From positions 97,532,271 through 97,596,270 of the forward strand of contig JAVHZZ010000009.1 in NCBI GenBank assembly GCA_036250195.1: a DNA stretch of 64,000 nt. Direction: 5' to 3'. Under the pieces are notes generated by a model. That model saw nothing but the letters and a program-made list of their open reading frames with translations. It was not told the DNA's origin and did not search any database. This DNA is from Mixophyes australis. Its lineage: Eukaryota; Chordata; Amphibia; Anura; Limnodynastidae. Below are positions 33,808 through 44,881 of this stretch, piece by piece. How positions within the stretch are numbered: position 1 is the stretch's first letter; each line of letters begins with the position of its first letter. Position numbers and translations under genes: made by a program.

Positions 33808-35476
33808 TGAAGAAAAAATAATAAACCTCTATCCTCCTCTCTGCACTAGCGATTTTGGTTAGAGCAATTGCAAGAACAATATTGTATTCTCTGTCCCTGC
33901 TCTAATTAGCCTATGACTACACCCTGCTCTCTCCCTCTGTCAAATGGCGATGGATTGCTGTGGAGGCGTGTATTTATAAAGTTGAAGTATCGCAAGAACC
34001 GAGCCCCGAGATCCGACGACGTCACAATGACGTTCGGCCTCGATTTGGATTCGGAACGGGCGGGAGAGTACCGAGCTGCTCAGCTCGGTACTCGGATACC
34101 CAAAGTTCGGGTGGGTTCGGTTCTCGGAGAACCGGACCCGCCCATCTCTAGTGATAAGTAACAAATACCACTGAGGTGTTTAAAGGTGCTGGATTAGTTT
34201 TAATCTTATATGCATCAGATTCTGATAAGTGTTTTCTATCCATTCTTTATGTACATCGGTGGAATACAATATCTGGATTCATAAGATCAATGTATGGATT
34301 GATTGATCTATTGACTTTGAACGTTCAGGAGTACGGGAATTTCATCTTTTCTGGACAGCATGACCTTTAACCCACAGATACATGCATGAATATACCCACT
34401 TTATTTACACATTGAAGTGATGTTAAATATGTATTAGATCTGTAGCGCCAATTCTATTTCACTAATATTTTATATTTATACTTGTGCACATATGCTGATG
34501 GAGTATATGTAAGTGAATAGAGGCAGCTGTTTGATCTTGTCAGCGCAGACATACCAATATAATTTTTATTATTTAATTACCAAATGTGATAGCACAGAAC
34601 AGCTTTAATCATTTAAAACAGTCTGTATATAACCTGACTAATAAGGCCAAATATTAGTTGTTGCTGACTTTTGGCTTCCCTGTTTATATCAAACTTTAAA
34701 CTTATTGAGCAACCTAAATTGAGATTTATAATTAGGTAAGATGCCTATTCCCTATCGCTTTAGTTCGGTGATTTTGCCTGAGCATGTCAGAATTTTGCAG
34801 CTGTGCACATCAAAATTGCAGCACATTATTTAAAGGTAATTAAAACCAACATGTTTTGCATGTAATGCCCCATCAGCAGCTAGACCTTTGAACTTTCAAC
34901 AAAATAGAATTTGAGTATCAATGAAAATCCCAAAACATGTGCAATGTGTTCTCATTAAAAGTCACACAGTTTTGCAAAAATTTGGAGTCATTTACAAAAA
35001 AAAGTGCAATGCAAAAGTGTGTGTTTCTTTTAATAACTTTCTGCCTACCTTTGTGTACAGGGCATATATATTTTCTTCCAATAGGTCAGAGGTGTACCAG
35101 CAAACGGTCCTGATTTTGAGTGACTGTCCCACTCACTCAGGACTTTGTACTGATCTAGCGGGTGGGTCCAGACTGTACACTTTTTTTATACACTTCATTC
35201 TTATATGCTACAATAATAATGTACATGACACTAGCCATGTCCACTGTGGGCTGACTATGCCCTCTTTAGTCACACTCTCTGGTGGGTCCCTACCATTGCA
35301 TTCCCCCGGTGGGCTCTTCATGTCCCATTCCGACACTGCTCAGAAGTGAGTTTGAACCAGATAACATGTTACCCCATTATGTTGCTAAGTTACCTCCATA
35401 TCACTCTTTTGTTTATACATTTAAATACAGGGAATTTTTACCATGTGTACCTATGTGCCTGTGTATGGGTATGTAT

Positions 35477-35484
35477 GTATAAAT
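35477..35484. repeat. Left flank octamer of the middle hAT
   Basis: gtataaat. It does not match the octamer after this element (gtgataag at 42251-42258) but matches those at 43577-43584 and 50451-50458. Confidence 0.92.
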
Positions 35485-35879
35485 TAGAGATGGTCACTGA
35501 CCCCCGTGTTTTGGTTTTGGATTCGGTTTTGGATCTGGATTACCGTCGTGTTTTGGTTTTGGTTTTGGTTTTGCAAAACCGCCATTGCGTGTTTTGGTTT
35601 TGGTTTTGGTTTTGTTTGGTTTTGTTTTGCTATTTTGTTGGAAAATACATGTTTTTGTGCCTAAAATAACCCAATTTAGTGCTCCAACTGTTTTAGAGAT
35701 AAGTAATCTAATTGTTGAGGTAATAAATCATCCAAAAAAACTGTTTAATTCTTCGTTGGTAGGCCTTCATTTATTCTACACACAAAACAGATTGTCTTCC
35801 TCTCCATCTATGCATATTGGCAATGCAGCCATCGTCTTTGAATGTATATTACACCCTACACTTATAGTTAAATATGTAA

Positions 35880-36600
35880 AGAAATGGAAAAAGACAGTTT
35901 GCTTTCTGTCTCTATAGGCCCCCCTCCACTTTTTTAAAAAAACAAAAAATTCAGCCATTATAGACTGTACAATATTAATTGACATGGAGAAAGCCAGTTT
36001 GGTTTCTGTCTCTCAAGGCCCCCCTCCACTTGTATAAAATACCAAAAAATTCAGCCATTATAGACTGTACAATATTAATTGACATGGAGAAAGCCAGTTT
36101 GGTTTCTGTCTCTCAAGGCCCCCCTCCACTTGTATAAAATACCAAAAAATTCAGCCATTATAGACTGTACAATATTAATTGACATGGAGAAAGCCAGTTT
36201 GGTTTCTGTCTCTCAAGGCCCCCCTCCACTTGTATAAAATACTAAAAAATTCAGCCATTATAGACTGTACAATATTAATTGACATGGAGAAAGACAGTTT
36301 GGGGTCACTCTGTCTCTCTAGGCCCCCCTCCACTTGTATAAAATACCAAAAAATTCAGCCATTATAGACTGTACAATATTAATTGACATGGAGAAAGCCA
36401 GTTTGGTTTCTGTCTCTCTAGGCCCCCCTCCACTTGTATAAAATACTAAAAAATTCAGCCATTATAGACTGTACAATATTAATTGACATGGAGAAAGACA
36501 GTTTGGGGTCACTCTGTCTCTCTAGGCCCCCCTCCACTTGTATAAAATACCCAAAAATTCAGCCATTATAGACTGTACAATATTATGAAAAATGGACAAA
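35880..36600. repeat. About 100-bp tandem array downstream of transposase (middle copy)
   Basis: Units are marked by gacatggagaaag at 35981, 36081, 36181, 36281, 36385 and 36485 (periods 100, 100, 100, 104, 100). They differ mainly in ggtttctgtctctc versus ggggtcactctgtctctc. The sequence is unrelated to the upstream array although the period is the same. Confidence 0.95.
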
Positions 36601-36781
36601 GCCAGTTTAGGGTCACTCTGTCTATGACACCCTACCCTTAAGGATAAATTGCCCTAACAGCAGCCTTTCAAGATGGTATGTGATATGGAAATGCCACAAG
36701 TCCCTTTCCTCTTTGGGGGTAGATTGCACCCTACACTTACATAGAAAGTTTTAAAAAGATGTTATCGGCATCATCTTCAGC

Positions 36782-39775
36782 TTAATCCTCACCCTCATCA
36801 GTGTGTACGTCATCATCACAGACTATCAATTCATCGCCGCTTGAATCCGCCATTAGAGAACAGTCAGTGCTTGGATGTCTTGGATGGTGAAGGCCTTCCT
36901 CGTGGAAGATGTAGTTCATTTTTATAAACATCATTTTCTCCACATTTTTGGGAAGTAACCTTCTACGGCGATCACTGACTAAGTTCCCTGCTGTGCTGAA
37001 CACTCGTTCAGAGTACACACTGGAGGGTGGGCAGCTTAGGTATTGCAAAGCAAGTTTGTACATGGGTTTCCAAATGGCCTGCTTTTCTTCCCAGTAAGGA
37101 AAGGGACTGTCTGACATTTCCATATCAACTACCTCTTGAAAGTAATCCTCCACCATCCTTTGCATGTTTATACTCATATTGGATGGAGTTATGGGCAAAG
37201 TGACACATTTTTTTGAAAAATCCTTCAAACCAGCCCAGATGTTAAATTGTTCTGGTCTGCCCCCTGTGTCTTCCCTGCTTCTTTTTTGGAAATTTAATTT
37301 TTTACGAGCAACAGCTTGAGAAAGTGAAGGAGGACACGTCGTCAAGCCGAGGCCCAGTTCAGCGGCCAACTTGCTGAGCAATAGCTCCTTGCAAAAGTTC
37401 ACATCTCGCTCATTTACAAGTAAAGACTCAATGTAGGTTTTAAACCTTGGATCAAGCACAGTGGCCAAAACGTACTGATCCGAGTTCAAGATCTTAATAA
37501 CTCGAGGATCATTGTGAAGCGAATTAAGTACTTGATCGACAAGGCCAACATACTTTGCTGAATTGCTTGCTTTCAGCTCCTCCTTCATTTTCTCAAGCTG
37601 CTTTTCCAATAGTCTAATTAAAGGAATGACTTGGCTCAAACTAGCAGAGTCTGCACTGACCTCACATGTCACAACTTCAAATGGTTTCAGCACCTTGCAC
37701 AGCACTGAAAGGATTCCCCACTGTGCAAGAGTGAAATACATCCCCCCTCCTTTCCCAATGTCATGACTTGTGCAATATGCTTGGATGGCTTTGCGCTGTT
37801 CCTCCATCCTCTGAAGCATGTACAGGGTGGAATTCCACCGAGTTACCACCTCTTGCTTAAGTTGGTGGCAGGGCAAGTTAAACTGCTCTTGGAGCTGCTG
37901 TAATCTCCTACATGCTGTGGCTGAATGCCTGAAATGGCCTGAAATTTTACGGGCCACCGAAAGCATCTCCTGCACCTCACGGTTATTTCGTAGGAAGCTC
38001 TGCACCACCAAGTTGATGGTGTGAGCAAAACAGGGAATATGTTGGAAATCACCCAGCTGTAATGCTCGCACTATATTGTTGGCGTTATCTGAAATGACAT
38101 ACCCTGGGGAGAGTCCGAGTGGTATAAGCCATGCATCAATCACATCTCTCAGTTTGCGTAACAAATTGTCAGCCGTATGCCTGTTAGTGAAGCCGGTGAT
38201 ACAAAGAGTGGCCTGCCTGTGACAAATGTTACGTAGTGGTGTACATGCTGCTGCTGTTCCTGCTGGTGAAGGTGAATGACCAACCCAGTGGGCTGTCACA
38301 GTCATATAGTCTTTGGTTTGGCCACTTCCACTTGTCCACATATCTGTGGTTAAGTGAACAGTGGGCAGAATGGCATTTTTCAGCGCAATCTCTACATTTT
38401 TACACACTTTTTGGTATAGTTGTGGAATAGCTTTACGGGAGAAATGGTGTCGCGATGGAATTCTGTAACGCAGACACAAAACCTCAATTAACTGTGAAAA
38501 ACCAGCTGCGTTTATTGTGGAGATTGGACGCAGATCTAACACTAACATTGCAGCCATGGCGTCTGTGATTCGCTTGGCGACTGGGTGACTGCTGTCATAT
38601 TTGCTTCCCCTCGCAAATGATTGTTTCACAGTTAATTGCTGAAATGTAGGACTGCTCATTTTATTCACCTGCCTCTGGGATGACGATTCACCCCCAGCAG
38701 CAGCAACAGCAGCAGCAGGACTAACGCTTTCTTCAGAGGAATCAATAATAGTGCCGGAGTCATCCAGCCTTAAGTGGGATGCCGGGCTAACTCCGAGCGC
38801 TACTGAGGATATTGATGAGGATGGTGTGGTGGGTGTATTTTGTAGCCGTCGGTATGTCGGTGAGCGGAGGGTCTTAGCTGATGAGGGAGTGCTTGTATTC
38901 TTTTGGGAAGAACTTTCAGCTTTTCCCAACACTTTGCCATGAACTCTCATTAAATGGCGTAACATAGACGAGGTTCCAAGATGGTTAAGGTCCCTCCCTC
39001 GACTGACTGTGGCTTCACATACACTACAAATGGCTATACAATTGTTGTCTGGATTTGGGTAGAAATAATTCCACACATAAGAAGTGGATTTTTTTGTTTT
39101 ATGCCCAGGCATGACAATGGCCTTTTTCTTGTCACGTGCCAGAACTGCTGCCACTGGTGCAGGACTTACACAAACAACCTCATCCTCATCAACATCCTCA
39201 TTAGCGCCCTCGTCGCCTACACAAATCTCCCCCTCATCCTCTTCTAATTCCAAAGTGGCATCCTCAATTTGGGTATCACCGGCTACACTCGGGCTATTAA
39301 GGCACACATCAGCAGAATGCTCACGATTAGACATCCCACTGTTGGATGGACTCTCCACAGGGATTGTTGTCATTTGTGAATCAGAGCAAATATTCTCCTG
39401 TAATGCCTCACTGTTATCTTGCAGCTCAGCTTTGACGCGTAACAGTAGTTGTGCACCAATTGTAGGCTGGGTAACTTTTTGGGATCTGCCACTAATAGCC
39501 AAAGGTGAAGGCCTCATTCTCTCTTTGCCACTGCGTGTGTAGAATGGCATGCTTGCAATTTTTTTTTTATCGTCACTTAACTTTTGCTCAGTTACACTTC
39601 TTTTTCGCTTCAATACAGTAAATTTTTTTTTGGTTTTTGTTTTTTGCACTAATTTGAAAACACTCTGTTGTTTGACATCGCCTTGGCCAGATGACGTACT
39701 GGGAACACTAACATCAGGACTGGTGACAGAACCTGGTTGCTCATTTAGATCATATGTGGACTGCTTTGAATCCAT
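36782..39775 (-). CDS. hAT transposase (997 aa, open, middle copy)
   Basis: The start at 39775 (MDSKQSTYDLNEQ) is the first Met after the array, and the frame is uninterrupted to the stop at 36782. In order: a Ser/Lys-rich N-terminal region, an acidic stretch (about 185-205), a BED-type zinc finger (about 228-283; CSVC ... HLMRVH), the first catalytic Asp in HLTTDMWTSGSG (about 478), the second in VISDNANNIVRAL (about 562), CFAHTINLVVQSF, EVVTRWNSTLYML and the catalytic Glu in SVYSERVFSTAGN (about 923), then the dimerisation segment ending KNVEKMMFIKMN. All three acidic residues are present. It should act in the nucleus on the TIR and subterminal repeats. The acidic and Ser-rich runs are low complexity. 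The protein is identical to the one at 44882-47875. Confidence 0.92.
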   Translation of the reverse strand: MDSKQSTYDLNEQPGSVTSPDVSVPSTSSGQGDVKQQSVFKLVQKTKTKKKFTVLKRKRSVTEQKLSDDKKKIASMPFYTRSGKERMRPSPLAISGRSQKVTQPTIGAQLLLRVKAELQDNSEALQENICSDSQMTTIPVESPSNSGMSNREHSADVCLNSPSVAGDTQIEDATLELEEDEGEICVGDEGANEDVDEDEVVCVSPAPVAAVLARDKKKAIVMPGHKTKKSTSYVWNYFYPNPDNNCIAICSVCEATVSRGRDLNHLGTSSMLRHLMRVHGKVLGKAESSSQKNTSTPSSAKTLRSPTYRRLQNTPTTPSSSISSVALGVSPASHLRLDDSGTIIDSSEESVSPAAAVAAAGGESSSQRQVNKMSSPTFQQLTVKQSFARGSKYDSSHPVAKRITDAMAAMLVLDLRPISTINAAGFSQLIEVLCLRYRIPSRHHFSRKAIPQLYQKVCKNVEIALKNAILPTVHLTTDMWTSGSGQTKDYMTVTAHWVGHSPSPAGTAAACTPLRNICHRQATLCITGFTNRHTADNLLRKLRDVIDAWLIPLGLSPGYVISDNANNIVRALQLGDFQHIPCFAHTINLVVQSFLRNNREVQEMLSVARKISGHFRHSATACRRLQQLQEQFNLPCHQLKQEVVTRWNSTLYMLQRMEEQRKAIQAYCTSHDIGKGGGMYFTLAQWGILSVLCKVLKPFEVVTCEVSADSASLSQVIPLIRLLEKQLEKMKEELKASNSAKYVGLVDQVLNSLHNDPRVIKILNSDQYVLATVLDPRFKTYIESLLVNERDVNFCKELLLSKLAAELGLGLTTCPPSLSQAVARKKLNFQKRSREDTGGRPEQFNIWAGLKDFSKKCVTLPITPSNMSINMQRMVEDYFQEVVDMEMSDSPFPYWEEKQAIWKPMYKLALQYLSCPPSSVYSERVFSTAGNLVSDRRRRLLPKNVEKMMFIKMNYIFHEEGLHHPRHPSTDCSLMADSSGDELIVCDDDVHTDEGED

Positions 39776-39790
39776 TCTGAGCGCAAACCA

Positions 39791-41907
39791 CTGGGGAGTG
39801 CTAAAAATTATTTAGTAGATTCTGCTGACAGTTATGACTTTTGACAGCCAGAAATATTAATGCACAATTAGGGAGGACACCCCAAAAACACTGAGGAGTG
39901 CTAAAAATTATTGAGTAGATACTGCTGACAGATATGACTTTTGACAGCCAGAAATATTAATGCACAATTAGGGAGGACACCCCAAAAACACTGAGGAGTG
40001 CTAAAAATTATTGAGTAGATACTGCTGACAGATATGACTTTTGACAGCCAGAAATATTAATGCACAATTAGGGAGGACACCCCAAAAACACTGAGGAGTG
40101 CTAAAAATTATTGAGTAGATACTGCTGACAGATATGACTTTTGACAGCCAGAAATATTAATGCACAATTAGGGAGGACACCCCAAAAACACTGAGGAGTG
40201 CTAAAAATTATTGAGTAGATACTGCTGACAGATATGACTTTTGACAGCCAGAAATATTAATGCACAATTAGGGAGGACACCCCAAAAACACTGAGGAGTG
40301 CTAAAAATTATTGAGTAGATACTGCTGACAGATATGACTTTTGACAGCCAGAAATATTAATGCACAATTAGGGAGGACACCCCAAAAACACTGAGGAGTG
40401 CTAAAAATTATTGAGTAGATACTGCTGACAGATATGACTTTTGACAGCCAGAAATATTAATGCACAATTAGGGAGGACACCCCAAAAACACTGAGGAGTG
40501 CTAAAAATTATTGAGTAGATACTGCTGACAGATATGACTTTTGACAGCCAGAAATATTAATGCACAATTAGGGAGGACACCCCAAAAACACTGAGGAGTG
40601 CTAAAAATTATTGAGTAGATACTGCTGACAGATATGACTTTTGACAGCCAGAAATATTAATGCACAATTAGGGAGGACACCCCAAAAACACTGAGGAGTG
40701 CTAAAAATTATTGAGTAGATACTGCTGACAGATATGACTTTTGACAGCCAGAAATATTAATGCACAATTAGGGAGGACACCCCAAAAACACTGAGGAGTG
40801 CTAAAAATTATTGAGTAGATACTGCTGACAGATATGACTTTTGACAGCCAGAAATATTAATGCACAATTAGGGAGGACACCCCAAAAACACTGAGGAGTG
40901 CTAAAAATTATTGAGTAGATACTGCTGACAGATATGACTTTTGACAGCCAGAAATATTAATGCACAATTAGGGAGGACACCCCAAAAACACTGAGGAGTG
41001 CTAAAAATTATTGAGTAGATACTGCTGACAGATATGACTTTTGACAGCCAGAAATATTAATGCACAATTAGGGAGGACACCCCAAAAACACTGAGGAGTG
41101 CTAAAAATTATTGAGTAGATACTGCTGACAGATATGACTTTTGACAGCCAGAAATATTAATGCACAATTAGGGAGGACACCCCAAAAACACTGAGGAGTG
41201 CTAAAAATTATTGAGTAGATACTGCTGACAGATATGACTTTTGACAGCCAGAAATATTAATGCACAATTAGGGAGGACACCCCAAAAACACTGAGGAGTG
41301 CTAAAAATTATTGAGTAGATACTGCTGACAGATATGACTTTTGACAGCCAGAAATATTAATGCACAATTAGGGAGGACACCCCAAAAACACTGAGGAGTG
41401 CTAAAAATTATTGAGTAGATACTGCTGACAGATATGACTTTTGACAGCCAGAAATATTAATGCACAATTAGGGAGGACACCCCAAAAACACTGAGGAGTG
41501 CTAAAAATTATTGAGTAGATACTGCTGACAGATATGACTTTTGACAGCCAGAAATATTAATGCACAATTAGGGAGGACACCCCAAAAACACTGAGGAGTG
41601 CTAAAAATTATTGAGTAGATACTGCTGACAGATATGACTTTTGACAGCCAGAAATATTAATGCACAATTAGGGAGGACACCCCAAAAACACTGAGGAGTG
41701 CTAAAAATTATTGAGTAGATACTGCTGACAGATATGACTTTTGACAGCCAGAAATATTAATGCACAATTAGGGAGGACACCCCAAAAACACTGAGGTGTG
41801 CTACAAATTATTTAGTAGATACTGCTGACAGATATGACTTTTGACAGCCAGAAATATTAATGCACAATTATGGGGGACACCCCAAAAGCGCTGGGGAGTG
41901 CCAAATT
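39791..41907. repeat. 100-bp tandem array upstream of transposase (middle copy, 21 units)
   Basis: Inner units (ctgaggagtgctaaaaatta then ttgagtagat ... ccaaaaaca) are virtually identical. The first and last units are diverged. The array starts 16 bp upstream of the start codon, so the transposase promoter must lie in or beyond it. Confidence 0.97.
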
Positions 41908-42165
41908 TGAAGAAAAAATAATAAACCTCTATCCTCCTCTCTGCACTAGCGATTTTGGTTAGAGCAATTGCAAGAACAATATTGTATTCTCTGTCCCTGC
42001 TCTAATTAGCCTATGACTACACCCTGCTCTCTCCCTCTGTCAAATGGCGATGGATTGCTGTGGAGGCGTGTATTTATAAAGTTGAAGTATCGCGAGAACC
42101 GAGTCCCGAGATCCGACAACGTCACAATGACATTCGGCCTCGATTTGGATTCGGAATGGGCGGGA

Positions 42166-42193
42166 GAGTACCGAGCTGCTCAGCTCGGTACTC
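42166..42193. promoter_or_regulatory. Subterminal hairpin near the hAT-B right end
   Basis: gagtaccgagct, loop gctc, agctcggtactc: a perfect 12-bp stem about 60 bp from the right end, also present in the other two copies. It may be a transposase-binding or structural site. It lies within the interval where the exchange between copies must have happened. Confidence 0.6.
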
Positions 42194-43576
42194 GGATACC
42201 CAAAGTTCGGGTGGGTTCGGTTCTCGGAGAACCGGACCCGCCCATCTCTAGTGATAAGTAACAAATACCACTGAGGTGTTTAAAGGTGCTGGATTAGTTT
42301 TAATCTTATATGCATCAGATTCTGATAAGTGTTTTCTATCCATTCTTTATGTACATCGGTGGAATACAATATCTGGATTCATAAGATCAATGTATGGATT
42401 GATTGATCTATTGACTTTGAACGTTCAGGAGTACGGGAATTTCATCTTTTCTGGACAGCATGACCTTTAACCCACAGATACATGCATGAATATACCCACT
42501 TTATTTACACATTGAAGTGATGTTAAATATGTATTAGATCTGTAGCGCCAATTCTATTTCACTAATATTTTATATTTATACTTGTGCACATATGCTGATG
42601 GAGTATATGTAAGTGAATAGAGGCAGCTGTTTGATCTTGTCAGCGCAGACATACCAATATAATTTTTATTATTTAATTACCAAATGTGATAGCACAGAAC
42701 AGCTTTAATCATTTAAAACAGTCTGTATATAACCTGACTAATAAGGCCAAATATTAGTTGTTGCTGACTTTTGGCTTCCCTGTTTATATCAAACTTTAAA
42801 CTTATTGAGCAACCTAAATTGAGATTTATAATTAGGTAAGATGCCTATTCCCTATCGCTTTAGTTCGGTGATTTTGCCTGAGCATGTCAGAATTTTGCAG
42901 CTGTGCACATCAAAATTGCAGCACATTATTTAAAGGTAATTAAAACCAACATGTTTTGCATGTAATGCCCCATCAGCAGCTAGACCTTTGAACTTTCAAC
43001 AAAATAGAATTTGAGTATCAATGAAAATCCCAAAACATGTGCAATGTGTTCTCATTAAAAGTCACACAGTTTTGCAAAAATTTGGAGTCATTTACAAAAA
43101 AAAGTGCAATGCAAAAGTGTGTGTTTCTTTTAATAACTTTCTGCCTACCTTTGTGTACAGGGCATATATATTTTCTTCCAATAGGTCAGAGGTGTACCAG
43201 CAAACGGTCCTGATTTTGAGTGACTGTCCCACTCACTCAGGACTTTGTACTGATCTAGCGGGTGGGTCCAGACTGTACACTTTTTTTATACACTTCATTC
43301 TTATATGCTACAATAATAATGTACATGACACTAGCCATGTCCACTGTGGGCTGACTATGCCCTCTTTAGTCACACTCTCTGGTGGGTCCCTACCATTGCA
43401 TTCCCCCGGTGGGCTCTTCATGTCCCATTCCGACACTGCTCAGAAGTGAGTTTGAACCAGATAACATGTTACCCCATTATGTTGCTAAGTTACCTCCATA
43501 TCACTCTTTTGTTTATACATTTAAATACAGGGAATTTTTACCATGTGTACCTATGTGCCTGTGTATGGGTATGTAT

Positions 43577-43584
43577 GTATAAAT
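43577..43584. repeat. Left target duplication of the rightmost hAT
   Basis: gtataaat, matched at 50451-50458. Confidence 0.92.
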
Positions 43585-43979
43585 TAGAGATGGTCACTGA
43601 CCCCCGTGTTTTGGTTTTGGATTCGGTTTTGGATCTGGATTACCGTCGTGTTTTGGTTTTGGTTTTGGTTTTGCAAAACCGCCATTGCGTGTTTTGGTTT
43701 TGGTTTTGGTTTTGTTTGGTTTTGTTTTGCTATTTTGTTGGAAAATACATGTTTTTGTGCCTAAAATAACCCAATTTAGTGCTCCAACTGTTTTAGAGAT
43801 AAGTAATCTAATTGTTGAGGTAATAAATCATCCAAAAAAACTGTTTAATTCTTCGTTGGTAGGCCTTCATTTATTCTACACACAAAACAGATTGTCTTCC
43901 TCTCCATCTATGCATATTGGCAATGCAGCCATCGTCTTTGAATGTATATTACACCCTACACTTATAGTTAAATATGTAA

Positions 43980-44700
43980 AGAAATGGAAAAAGACAGTTT
44001 GCTTTCTGTCTCTATAGGCCCCCCTCCACTTTTTTAAAAAAACAAAAAATTCAGCCATTATAGACTGTACAATATTAATTGACATGGAGAAAGCCAGTTT
44101 GGTTTCTGTCTCTCAAGGCCCCCCTCCACTTGTATAAAATACCAAAAAATTCAGCCATTATAGACTGTACAATATTAATTGACATGGAGAAAGCCAGTTT
44201 GGTTTCTGTCTCTCAAGGCCCCCCTCCACTTGTATAAAATACCAAAAAATTCAGCCATTATAGACTGTACAATATTAATTGACATGGAGAAAGCCAGTTT
44301 GGTTTCTGTCTCTCAAGGCCCCCCTCCACTTGTATAAAATACTAAAAAATTCAGCCATTATAGACTGTACAATATTAATTGACATGGAGAAAGACAGTTT
44401 GGGGTCACTCTGTCTCTCTAGGCCCCCCTCCACTTGTATAAAATACCAAAAAATTCAGCCATTATAGACTGTACAATATTAATTGACATGGAGAAAGCCA
44501 GTTTGGTTTCTGTCTCTCTAGGCCCCCCTCCACTTGTATAAAATACTAAAAAATTCAGCCATTATAGACTGTACAATATTAATTGACATGGAGAAAGACA
44601 GTTTGGGGTCACTCTGTCTCTCTAGGCCCCCCTCCACTTGTATAAAATACCCAAAAATTCAGCCATTATAGACTGTACAATATTATGAAAAATGGACAAA
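43980..44700. repeat. About 100-bp tandem array downstream of transposase (rightmost copy)
   Basis: Same arrangement as at 35880-36600, shifted by 8100 bp. Confidence 0.95.
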
Positions 44701-44881
44701 GCCAGTTTAGGGTCACTCTGTCTATGACACCCTACCCTTAAGGATAAATTGCCCTAACAGCAGCCTTTCAAGATGGTATGTGATATGGAAATGCCACAAG
44801 TCCCTTTCCTCTTTGGGGGTAGATTGCACCCTACACTTACATAGAAAGTTTTAAAAAGATGTTATCGGCATCATCTTCAGC

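Larger units (their letters stand above)
28755..34150 (-). mobile_element. hAT subfamily B copy 1 (deletion derivative, 5396 bp)
   Basis: It begins tagagatggtcactgaccc and ends acccgcccatctcta, with 8-bp duplications gtgataag on both sides. It keeps both ends, part of the downstream 100-bp array, the first fifth of the transposase and a 15-unit upstream array. The rest of the transposase is deleted, and a solo LTR is inserted at 29264-31350. It is non-autonomous. Confidence 0.9.
27951..34573. mobile_element. Penelope-like retroelement with inverted ends, split by hAT copy 1
   Basis: A 14-bp direct repeat flanks the unit. Without the nested hAT it would be about 1.2 kb. The left arm (27951-28055) and right arm (34360-34466) are inverted complements over about 105 bp (gtgaaatagaattgg against ccaattctatttcac, and so on). 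A unique tail of 107 bp follows the right arm. A candidate hammerhead ribozyme core lies at 28246-28285. Long target duplication, an inverted terminal piece and a gaaacgcg-type ribozyme together suggest a Penelope-like element. No polymerase is present, so this is a truncated or non-autonomous copy. Confidence 0.6.
34151..42250. repeat. Tandem segmental duplication, unit 1 (8.1 kb)
   Basis: This comprises spacer (34151-35484) plus the middle hAT. It is repeated at 42251-50450 with almost no change: I saw one CpG transition (42132 a, 50332 g) and one extra 100-bp array unit. The spacer contains the right end of the Penelope-like insertion plus about 900 bp without a recognisable gene. Confidence 0.92.
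35485..42250 (-). mobile_element. hAT subfamily B middle copy, chimeric ends (6766 bp)
   Basis: Full-length element: tagagatgg left end, downstream 100-bp array (35880-36600), open transposase (36782-39775), upstream 21-unit array (39791-41907) and ccatctcta right end. Its flanking octamers differ (gtataaat left, gtgataag right). The internal sequence is that of the rightmost copy, while the right flank is that of copy 1. It is therefore the product of exchange between the two insertions rather than an independent transposition. Confidence 0.9.

Noticed and set aside
36782..39775. Host ZBED-type gene instead of a transposon gene
   Set aside because: It lies inside TIRs with 8-bp duplications and exists in copies with a deletion derivative, so it is the element's own transposase.
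39791..41907. Regular 100-bp repeats as a possible CRISPR array
   Set aside because: Units are contiguous and identical over the whole 100 bp with no variable spacers, lie in a hAT transposon, and the window is eukaryotic.
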